The notes below the pieces were generated by a model. It searched no databases and was not told where the DNA came from. It saw nothing but the letters and a program-made list of their open reading frames with translations. 5,852 bases of DNA from Parcubacteria group bacterium SW_6_46_9. Lineage in GTDB: Bacteria; Patescibacteriota; Minisyncoccia; Phycocordibacterales; SW-6-46-9. A program made the translations under genes and the position numbers. The stretch lies in contig PXPA01000030.1 in the NCBI GenBank assembly GCA_003022255.1, positions 1 to 5,852 on the forward strand. Reading direction: 5' to 3'. Below are positions 1-4,932 of this stretch, one piece after another. Each line of letters begins with the position of its first letter. The stretch's first letter is position 1.

Positions 1-1
1 T

Positions 2-1042
2 ATCACCATCGAAGCAGAAATCCCCCGGGACACTCTCGACACTTACAAAGAGGCTGCCCACAAAAGCCTCCAGGACGAAGTGTCTCTGGACGGATTTCGT
101 GACGGCGAGGTTCCTGCTGAAGCGTTAGAGAGTGAAGTTGGTGAAATGGCGATACTACAAGAAACCGCCCAGCACGCGATTCAGGATATTTATCCGCAAA
201 TCATCGCCGACAACCAACTGCAAGCAATTGGTCGGCCGGATATTAAAATAACCAAAATGTCCCCCGGTGAGCCCATTGGGTTTACCGCTGATATTACGAC
301 TATGCCAGAGGTAGAATTACCAGACAACTACAAGGACATTGCGCGCGAAGCTGCTGAGGAGGCAGAAGCAGAAAGTCAAAAAAGCGATGATCAGGAAGTA
401 ACCGATGAAGACGTTGATGAAGCAATTGATAATATTCGCCGCCAGATGGCCCAAGCACAGAAGCGTGAGCAAGCTGGCGAAGACGTTGACCCAAAGGATC
501 TGGAGGTTGATGATAATGATCTGCCTGAGCTCACCGATCAGTTTGTCCAGCAGATCTCCCAGGAGGATACCGTTGAGGACTTCCGTGCTACTGTCCGAGA
601 AAATCTCTCCGACCAAAAAGAGCGCAAAAGTGAGGAGGCCAAGCGGGGAAAAATTATTGACGCTGTAGTCGATGCCTCCAGTGCCGAACTGCCCGATCTT
701 GTCGTTGAAGGTGAGCTGGATAAGATGATGGCCCAGTTTGAAAGCGATATTCAACGCTCAGGAATGGAGCCGGAAGAGTACTTTGAAGACGCCGATACTG
801 ACCGAGAACAGATGCGCGAAAAATGGCGCCCGGACGCACGACGCCGCGCGAAGACCCAGCTTGTACTCAACAAAATTGCCGCCAAAGAGGATATTCAGCT
901 TGATGAAAGCGCAGTTGACGAGGAGGTTGATGAACTAAGGGAAAATTACGAAGACGTTACCGAAGCAAGGGCTCGTACATTTGTCCGCTCGCGGATGCTT
1001 AATGACAAAACCATCAACTTCCTTGAGGGTTTGGGTGAGTAG
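2..1042 (+). CDS. tig: Trigger factor lacking the PPIase domain (5' end outside window)
   Basis: Ribosome-associated chaperone that receives nascent chains at the exit tunnel. The open frame runs in from the window edge; 346 codons are visible and, by comparison with E. coli TF, roughly 15-18 N-terminal residues are missing. The GTG at 80 is an internal Val codon, not a start. The ribosome-binding domain shows the signature loop GFRDGEVP (visible residues 31-38) and ends near the conserved PEVELPD. The usual flanks of the FKBP-type PPIase domain are present: VTDEDVDEAI (from nt 398) and LPELTDQF (from nt 521). Between them lies only a short acidic linker instead of about 95 residues of isomerase. 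The helical C-terminal chaperone arms follow to TAG. The expected total of about 363 aa fits a PPIase-less form, against 432 aa in E. coli. In the docking loop, both Lys positions of the usual GFRKGKVP are acidic. It lies 214 nt upstream of clpP, a classic neighbour. Confidence 0.93.
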   Translation: MTIEAEIPRDTLDTYKEAAHKSLQDEVSLDGFRDGEVPAEALESEVGEMAILQETAQHAIQDIYPQIIADNQLQAIGRPDIKITKMSPGEPIGFTADITTMPEVELPDNYKDIAREAAEEAEAESQKSDDQEVTDEDVDEAIDNIRRQMAQAQKREQAGEDVDPKDLEVDDNDLPELTDQFVQQISQEDTVEDFRATVRENLSDQKERKSEEAKRGKIIDAVVDASSAELPDLVVEGELDKMMAQFESDIQRSGMEPEEYFEDADTDREQMREKWRPDARRRAKTQLVLNKIAAKEDIQLDESAVDEEVDELRENYEDVTEARARTFVRSRMLNDKTINFLEGLGE

Positions 1043-1256
1043 AAAGATCATTATGTAAAAATGTAGTATGCCGATAAGCAGACAGAAGATCGAGCGCTTA
1101 TTACTAACACGGATAATCAACTGAAGGTGGCGAGATTTGCGTAACATTCGAGACAAGATCAATCGCGTGAGGTGCACTAACTGGTGCAGTGAATAAGATG
1201 CGGAGATTCTGACAAAGAAGTTCGCCAAAGATCGCCGCCTGTACGTATCAACTACT
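1043..1256. other. tig-clpP intergenic region, no gene seen
   Basis: This 214-nt spacer holds no credible coding frame and no GC-rich stem with a T tract, so tig and clpP may be co-transcribed. The only local structure I see is the direct repeat GGTGCA at 1171-1176 and 1183-1188. It overlaps a 5-bp inverted repeat, TGCAC (1173-1177) and GTGCA (1184-1188). I cannot identify a convincing promoter in front of clpP. A CTGACA at 1209-1214 resembles a -35 box but has no good -10 partner at the right spacing. Confidence 0.4.
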
Positions 1257-1868
1257 ATGAGCAATTTGATCCCTACAGTCGTTGAAAAATCCCAACGTGG
1301 TGAACGCGCCTACGATATTTACTCACGGCTTTTGAAAGAACGAATTGTATTTTTGGGTGGACCAATTAATGATCAGGTCGCCAACACTGTCATCGCCCAA
1401 CTGCTTTATCTCGAAAGTGAGAATCCGGAAAAACCCGTATCCTTGTACATCAACTCGCCGGGTGGATCGGTAACGGCAACGATGGCCATGCTGGACACAA
1501 TGAATTACGTGCAGTGCCCGGTGCAAACCATCTGTATCGGTATGGCCGCCTCTGGTGCTGCCGTACTGCTTAGTGCCGGCGAGGCTGGTAAACGATACTG
1601 CCTTGAGAACGCCGAAGTCATGATCCATCAACCCCACGGCGGCGCCGAAGGGCAAGCGACCGACATTGAAATCCGTGCTGAGTGGTACGCAAAAATCAAA
1701 CAGCGGATTAACGAAATTCTTGCTGAAAATACCGACCAACCGCTGGAGAAAATTGAGGATGATGTTGAGCGGGACTTTTTTATGTCGGCCAACGAAGCAA
1801 TTGAGTACGGCATTGTTGATGAAGTCATGCAGTCAAACCAAACTGCCGATGAAGACAAGAAAGCGTAA
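1257..1868 (+). CDS. clpP: ATP-dependent Clp protease proteolytic subunit ClpP
   Basis: Cytosolic serine peptidase that forms a tetradecameric barrel and degrades proteins fed to it by an AAA+ unfoldase such as ClpX or ClpC. The 203-aa product is full length and alignable throughout. The N-terminus has RGERAYDIYSRLLKERIVFL, the oxyanion region is INSPGGSV (65-72), the nucleophile is Ser99 in GMAASGAAVLL, His124 lies in MIHQPHGG, and Asp173 lies in ERDFFMSANEA. The triad is therefore complete. The residue after the nucleophile is Gly rather than the usual Met, a pattern that recalls the actinobacterial ClpP2 type (from memory). The start is placed at ATG 1257 because the conserved VVEKSQRGER block follows within 10 residues, leaving little or no propeptide. 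A short polar acidic C-terminal tail (residues 193-203) extends past the core fold. No Shine-Dalgarno sequence precedes the ATG. No clpX follows; an HU-family gene does. Confidence 0.98.
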   Translation: MSNLIPTVVEKSQRGERAYDIYSRLLKERIVFLGGPINDQVANTVIAQLLYLESENPEKPVSLYINSPGGSVTATMAMLDTMNYVQCPVQTICIGMAASGAAVLLSAGEAGKRYCLENAEVMIHQPHGGAEGQATDIEIRAEWYAKIKQRINEILAENTDQPLEKIEDDVERDFFMSANEAIEYGIVDEVMQSNQTADEDKKA

Positions 1869-1981
1869 GAACTGCTTTTGGGACAGCTTATTAACTTCTA
1901 TCTGCATTTGCCATTGCGTAAATTCCGCGTATCCGATACTCTAAAAGTAGGCTTGCTGTCGAAAAGCCGTATTATTCGCTG

Positions 1982-1995
1982 TAATATCTTGATGT
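1982..1995 (+). promoter_or_regulatory. Possible promoter -10 of the HU-family gene (near-leaderless)
   Basis: TAATAT (1982-1987) matches TATAAT at four of six positions and ends exactly 8 nt before the ATG at 1996, so the transcript would start within a couple of bases of the start codon. No Shine-Dalgarno sequence is present. The -35 box is weak; TGTCGA at 1957-1962 would give a 19-bp spacer. A small hairpin, GGCTT (1950-1954) with AAGCC (1964-1968), overlaps the -35 area. The call rests mainly on the same 8-nt geometry recurring at two other ATGs in this window. Confidence 0.35.
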
Positions 1996-2259
1996 ATGGC
2001 ACAAGTAAACAAGTCAGATCTCGTCGAGATTATCTACGACGAGATCGAAGATAGCACGCGAGCGACGGTAAGTGACGCCAGCGAAGTGTCTGTTGCCGGA
2101 CTGGGTATTTTCAAGTCCCGCATCCGGCAAGCGCGAACGGCTCGTAATCCGCAAACCGGTGAGGAAATTGAGGTCCCAAAGATGCGGGTACCAAAATTTC
2201 GACCGGCGAAAGCGTTCAAGGAGGCAGTCAAGCACGAGCATCTGGACGAAGACGAGTAG
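1996..2259 (+). CDS. Short HU/IHF-family DNA-binding protein
   Basis: Histone-like nucleoid protein that binds and bends DNA as a dimer. The C-terminal two thirds are typical: GLGIF (35-39) opens the saddle, followed by the DNA-contact arm region around ARNPQTGEEIEVP (49-61) with the intercalating-type RNP motif, then VPKFRPAKAFKEAV. The N-terminal helical body is shortened. About 30 residues separate NKSDLV from GLG, where canonical HU has about 44, so most of helix 1 or the first half of helix 2 seems to be missing. The start is firm: an in-frame TGA lies at 1990-1992, just ahead of ATG 1996, leaving no room for a longer N-terminus. A 10-bp inverted repeat spans codons 8-17, where the length is lost. 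The C-terminus carries a short acidic tail (HLDEDE). The gene is followed by its own terminator, so it is probably a single-gene unit or the end of the tig-clpP run. Confidence 0.9.
   Translation: MAQVNKSDLVEIIYDEIEDSTRATVSDASEVSVAGLGIFKSRIRQARTARNPQTGEEIEVPKMRVPKFRPAKAFKEAVKHEHLDEDE
2017..2046. repeat. Perfect 10-bp inverted repeat inside the HU-family gene
   Basis: GATCTCGTCG (2017-2026) and CGACGAGATC (2037-2046) are exact reverse complements separated by 10 nt. In RNA they form a strong hairpin beginning 21 nt after the A of the start codon. It occupies codons 8-17. It may be a structure affecting translation, a site bound by the protein itself, or a scar of palindrome-mediated deletion. 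The sequence alone does not decide between these. Confidence 0.75.
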
Positions 2260-2293
2260 TCTTTACCAAATGCTCTATTCCACTTATACAAAT

Positions 2294-2325
2294 ACCCGGC
2301 TCCGGCCGGGTGTTTGTGTTTATTT
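2294..2325 (+). terminator. Intrinsic terminator after the HU-family gene
   Basis: ACCCGGC (2294-2300) pairs perfectly with GCCGGGT (2305-2311) around a 4-nt loop and is followed by the T-rich run GTTTGTGTTTATTT. It lies 35 nt downstream of the TAG at 2257-2259. It marks the right boundary of the G+C-richer housekeeping block. Confidence 0.85.
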
Positions 2326-2562
2326 AGCCCATTGTTCAAAAAATTTCGCTGTTTGATTTTATATTCAAGCCAACATAAATAACGTGTAGTGTCTTATCTT
2401 GCAACACGTAATACTGTTTACAATACGGGCTTACCTATTGACTTTTCTCTCTACTACGCTAAGTAAAATTACGTAGATACCAATAAGTTGTAATTTTAAT
2501 AATTTGTGTTATTGTTTATTACGGTTGTAACATTTTCACACAAATTACAATCAATATAGTTT
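2326..2562. promoter_or_regulatory. A+T-rich spacer with promoter and operator-like repeats for the 68-aa gene
   Basis: No gene is seen in this spacer. G+C falls to 11 of 60 bases at 2461-2520. A candidate promoter is TTGACT (2438-2443), a 16-bp spacer and TAAGTA (2460-2465); a closer one is TTGTAA (2525-2530), a 15-bp spacer and TACAAT (2546-2551). Inverted repeats cluster here: ACGTGT (2382-2387) with ACACGT (2404-2409); CTACG (2454-2458) with CGTAG (2472-2476), which surrounds the first -10; and TTGTAATTT (2488-2496) with AAATTACAA (2542-2550), nested around AATTTGTG (2501-2508) and CACAAATT (2539-2546). The last set looks like a regulator-binding region, but A+T-rich DNA yields such pairs readily. 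Confidence 0.4.
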
Positions 2563-2769
2563 ATGACAAGCGATGAATTCGTACCCCTGAAACAAGCAAT
2601 TTCTGACCTGAATGAAAAGCAGCGAAAACGGCTGAACCGCGTAACAGAAAGAATAGAAGACACTAAGCTCGTCAATCCAATGATCAACAAGAAGACGGGT
2701 AGTCTTCGTTTTGTTGATGAAGAAGGAGAGCTTTTGCTTGAAAGAGAGGGGTTTTTGTCAGACCACTAA
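2563..2769 (+). CDS. Small highly charged protein of unknown function (68 aa)
   Basis: I do not recognise this product. It is hydrophilic, with no signal peptide or membrane segment. Residues 8-33 (LKQAISDLNEKQRKRLNRVTER within them) form a likely amphipathic, basic helix. A middle piece, NPMINKKTGSLRF, and an acidic stretch, VDEEGELLLEREG, look like two strands and a turn. Support for coding comes from the ATG start, its location directly after a promoter-like region, and a strong hairpin terminator 16 nt after the TAA. It faces the kinase-like gene tail to tail. Its size and charge would fit a small regulator or antitoxin-like partner, but no family motif supports that. No Shine-Dalgarno sequence is seen. 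Confidence 0.6.
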   Translation: MTSDEFVPLKQAISDLNEKQRKRLNRVTERIEDTKLVNPMINKKTGSLRFVDEEGELLLEREGFLSDH

Positions 2770-2833
2770 CTAGCACCACAACAGACACCATGCAAGGAGT
2801 GGAGGTTACTCTGAGCATGGTGTTTTTTGCTAG
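2770..2833. terminator. Nested hairpin terminator between convergent genes
   Basis: ACACCATGC (2785-2793) pairs perfectly with GCATGGTGT (2815-2823). An inner stem, GAGT (2797-2800) with ACTC (2808-2811), caps it, and an outer 6-bp pair, CTAGCA (2770-2775) with TGCTAG (2828-2833), closes it. A T6 run at 2823-2828 follows the main stem on the + strand, so it should terminate the 68-aa gene. On the - strand it directly follows the stop of the kinase-like gene but lacks a good T tract after the stem, so termination in that direction is less certain. Confidence 0.75.
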
Positions 2834-2834
2834 A

Positions 2835-3908
2835 TTAAACGTCTGAAAGCGGATGTGCCATGCCTGACGTCTTGACAATTTCGTCATCGTCATCCTCGCC
2901 AAAGTATTTTTCAAAGCGACCAATAGCTGCTTGATCCTGCGGACGTCTTCCCTTCTCATCCTCATAATCACCAGGTGTTACTCGGTCACCCTCAATTGCT
3001 TGCATTTGGTCGAAGTCAATCATAAATGCCTGGAGACCATTTTCACTCTCAAACGGATTCCCGTCTATCATAATGTTTCGCTCGTGCAGGTCGCGGTGTG
3101 CGTATCCGGCTTCATGCAGAGCATCAATCGCATTCTTTACTTGGTCAAGAATTTCCCGGTTGACGTGTGCTCCCTTCTTCTTGAGAGTGTTGTACAGTAC
3201 TTTTTCATTGTCTTTGAAAACCCTCTCTTGCTGATGTCTTTTTTCATCTTCACCACGTAGATCGCCGTTCGGAATTTTAAAGTTTAAAACTTGCTGAACA
3301 TCTTTTTCAAGTTCTTTGAATCGTCTTTTGTTGATTTCCTCCATATCTGAAAGATTAGGAAGGTCAGGGTGGCGCTTTGCTGTTTCCTTAATCATGTATG
3401 TGTAAAGATCGTCGCCTTCAACATAATCCATCATCAGAAACTCAGCCCTATCTTCTGGGGACGTCCAGTCAGCCATTTCTGCAAGCAACTCCCGCTCTTT
3501 CTCTGTTAATTCTACATCCTTATGAAGATCTGGTTTCGGCACTTTAGCTGTCGGTGATTTGTCGGCTTCATTGATGATACCTCGAGCCTTCTCCTGCATC
3601 TGGAATTCTTGTTTTCCCATTCCTTGTTTGTAGACTTTCAGCATCTTCACAGCCCGATCATCCGGCTGAACACCTTCTTGCTTCAAAGCTTCCTGCAATT
3701 CTGATGATAGATCACCAAATTGAATTTTAAGAATTATACCGTTGTTTCCCTCATTATCCTTCCTTCCATTCTCAATAATCTCATCAACAAGAAGACCATC
3801 AATGGTTTCCCGCACTTTTTCTGCTTGTTTTTCTTCTTTTTCTTTTTTGTTTGCATTATTTGCAATATTTTTGTCTGGAGACCCTGGGCCAGTTTGATTG
3901 AAGCTCAT
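2835..3908 (-). CDS. Protein-kinase-like fold protein (atypical)
   Basis: The 357-aa product has the core motifs of a protein-kinase-like phosphotransferase. AVKMLK (Lys88) looks like the beta-3 ATP-anchoring lysine, with a following helix carrying Glu101/Glu106. FLMMDYVEGDDLYTYM (157-172) looks like the hinge. HRDLHERN (271-278) gives catalytic Asp273 and metal-binding Asn278, and MIDFD (296-300) stands in for DFG with Asp298. All catalytic residues are present, so activity is plausible. Oddities are the lack of a clear Gly-rich loop, about 100 residues between hinge and HRD (a charged insertion), and only about 57 residues after DFD, so a minimal C-lobe ending in an acidic run (GEDDDDE). 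The N-terminus (residues 1-35) is a Lys/Glu-rich linker. There is no signal peptide or membrane segment. An in-frame TAA lies shortly upstream of ATG 3908, fixing the start. Substrate and role are unknown; effector, toxin or signalling kinase are possibilities only. Confidence 0.85.
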   Translation of the reverse strand: MSFNQTGPGSPDKNIANNANKKEKEEKQAEKVRETIDGLLVDEIIENGRKDNEGNNGIILKIQFGDLSSELQEALKQEGVQPDDRAVKMLKVYKQGMGKQEFQMQEKARGIINEADKSPTAKVPKPDLHKDVELTEKERELLAEMADWTSPEDRAEFLMMDYVEGDDLYTYMIKETAKRHPDLPNLSDMEEINKRRFKELEKDVQQVLNFKIPNGDLRGEDEKRHQQERVFKDNEKVLYNTLKKKGAHVNREILDQVKNAIDALHEAGYAHRDLHERNIMIDGNPFESENGLQAFMIDFDQMQAIEGDRVTPGDYEDEKGRRPQDQAAIGRFEKYFGEDDDDEIVKTSGMAHPLSDV

Positions 3909-4083
3909 AGTTGGTGATAAATTTAATTACAATCACATTTAACTAACTACTTTATAACACACCGATTCTCTTTCAAACTCAAAGACACGTAATAAAATTG
4001 ACAAAAGACGGTTTTCTGATTAGCCACTCTTTTGTTAAGTTGCACAACCAAAATTCTCTCGCTTACGTAAACAATTCCATTAT
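3909..4083. promoter_or_regulatory. A+T-rich spacer between the two - strand cassette genes
   Basis: This 175-nt region has no gene. On the - strand, TATAAA (+ strand 3951-3956, in TTTATA) and a TAAATT hexamer closer to the ATG at 3908 are promoter-like, but no well-spaced -35 is evident. An 8-bp inverted repeat, ACAAAAGA (4001-4008) with TCTTTTGT (4028-4035), could be a weak terminator for the 224-aa gene, because a T-rich stretch follows it on the - strand. AATTACAATCA (3925-3935) is identical to 2543-2553 in front of the 68-aa gene; chance is a fair explanation. Confidence 0.3.
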
Positions 4084-4758
4084 TTATAACATTGCACCGC
4101 GGAATATAAACCGTGAGTCAGATTTGATTTCTTCTTTGGTCTGCACTGAGTCAGGCACAGCCGGAGAAGGTATCCGCATAGCTAAATGTTTCAGTTCACC
4201 TCTTTTTAGTTCTCCGCGCACACACAAAAATCTCTTTTTTCTATTCTTCTTATACGTATTTGGGTCAGTGATTGCTTGCGGGTGACTATAGTCGAGATTA
4301 GATCTGTCTAAAACCTCAACATCATCCGCCCGGAAAGACACCCCAGCTAATTCAGGGTCTTTTTCACCAAACCCAATAACTGGCCGAATCGGCCCATTAT
4401 AGTGCCCCTCTTCAAAAGCATCTTTTACTGCTTCATACGAACCTTTTAACGCATTCGGATAGTAATCGTCTTCATTTCCAATCTTTAGATTATCTTGGCC
4501 AGCTAAAGCGCTCGTTATGTGAGGAAGATTACCAAGCCGAACGATGCAATTACCTTTATCAATCGAATTATAGATACGATGAACGTCCGGTGTAAGCTCA
4601 ATTCCGGCATCATTCTCTAGAGCTGCAAAGAAATCTGGCATCAACTCTCGTATTTTTTCTAGATCAGCGTTATTTTTAGCACCTTCTATCTGATCTAAGA
4701 TTTTAACTGACTGTGGAATTTTATCTTTTTTCTCAAAAGATTTTGTTAAAGTTTCCAT
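4084..4758 (-). CDS. Protein of unknown function (224 aa)
   Basis: I do not recognise a family. The start is set at ATG 4758 (METLTKSF) because a longer reading from a TTG at 4872 would cross a strong terminator. An extended -10 (TGGTAAAAT) ends 8 nt before this ATG. The protein is soluble, with no signal or membrane segment. It has a helical N-terminal part (about 15-50), a middle region with CIVRLGNLPHITSAL (71-85), then IRPVIGFG (124-131), a block rich in Asp (SFRADDVEVLDRSN, 141-154), a basic patch KKNRKKR (170-176), and a repeated RGELKRGELKH (181-191) before LAMRIP. The alternation of aliphatic strands with polar loops suggests an alpha/beta fold. It lies 175 nt upstream of the kinase-like gene on the same strand and shares its low G+C, so a linked function is plausible but unproven. 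Confidence 0.65.
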   Translation of the reverse strand: METLTKSFEKKDKIPQSVKILDQIEGAKNNADLEKIRELMPDFFAALENDAGIELTPDVHRIYNSIDKGNCIVRLGNLPHITSALAGQDNLKIGNEDDYYPNALKGSYEAVKDAFEEGHYNGPIRPVIGFGEKDPELAGVSFRADDVEVLDRSNLDYSHPQAITDPNTYKKNRKKRFLCVRGELKRGELKHLAMRIPSPAVPDSVQTKEEIKSDSRFIFRGAML

Positions 4759-4766
4759 CGTGTAAA

Positions 4767-4775
4767 ATTTTACCA
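4767..4775 (-). promoter_or_regulatory. Extended -10 promoter of the 224-aa gene (near-leaderless)
   Basis: Read on the - strand, TGGTAAAAT has the TGn extension plus TAAAAT (five of six matches). The hexamer ends 8 nt before the ATG at 4758, so transcription would begin about 1-2 nt before the start codon. The -35 position falls in the preceding terminator stem and has no good match, as is common for extended -10 promoters. Confidence 0.5.
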
Positions 4776-4784
4776 TATTGACAT

Positions 4785-4820
4785 AAAAAAATACCGGCAG
4801 GCTCAGCAGTCCTGCCGGTA
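4785..4820 (-). terminator. Intrinsic terminator for the 144-aa gene transcript
   Basis: TACCGGCAGG (4792-4801) and CCTGCCGGTA (4811-4820) form a perfect 10-bp stem with a 9-nt loop, followed directly on the - strand by T7 (A7 at 4785-4791 on +). It ends the transcript from the 144-aa gene after a 112-nt 3' untranslated stretch and insulates the A+T-rich cassette. The next promoter's -10 lies only about 10 nt beyond the T run. Confidence 0.92.
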
Positions 4821-4932
4821 CTTGAAAGCAAAAGTTGTTGGCGTGACGCCGGTCGGTCTTCTGCCAAACCAAGCATGAAGGTGATGCCGGCGGTCATGCC
4901 AGCCGCCAAGTTTTCAATCAGCCAGGCCAATA

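Noticed and set aside
80..82. GTG at 80 as the start of trigger factor
   Set aside because: The same frame is open to the window edge and encodes conserved trigger-factor N-terminal sequence (ITIEAEIPRD), so this GTG is an internal Val codon.
935..1264. - strand frame of 109 codons over the tig-clpP gap
   Set aside because: It overlaps the conserved end of tig and the start of clpP, has no promoter or motif, and is rich in Arg and Leu as shadow frames are.
2767..2838. Integron attC-like site at the nested hairpin
   Set aside because: The conserved core sites (GTTRRRY and RYYYAAC) are not in place and no integrase is present; a T6 run after the stem fits a terminator better.
2404..3994. ACACGTAATA at 2404-2413 and 3985-3994 as an attachment-site pair
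   Set aside because: Many 10-bp repeats are expected by chance in a window of this size, and the pair does not bracket the cassette.
3998..4003. TTGACA as the -35 of a + strand promoter
   Set aside because: No fitting -10 lies at 16-18 bp and there is no + strand gene downstream.
3998..4285. + strand frame of 95 codons opposite the 224-aa gene
   Set aside because: It is antisense to the more plausible - strand gene, starts at TTG and has a composition typical of a shadow frame (runs of Phe, Leu and Ser).
4759..4872. A longer 262-codon version of the 224-aa gene starting from TTG 4872
   Set aside because: It would translate straight through the perfect terminator at 4785-4820, and a good extended -10 sits just before ATG 4758.
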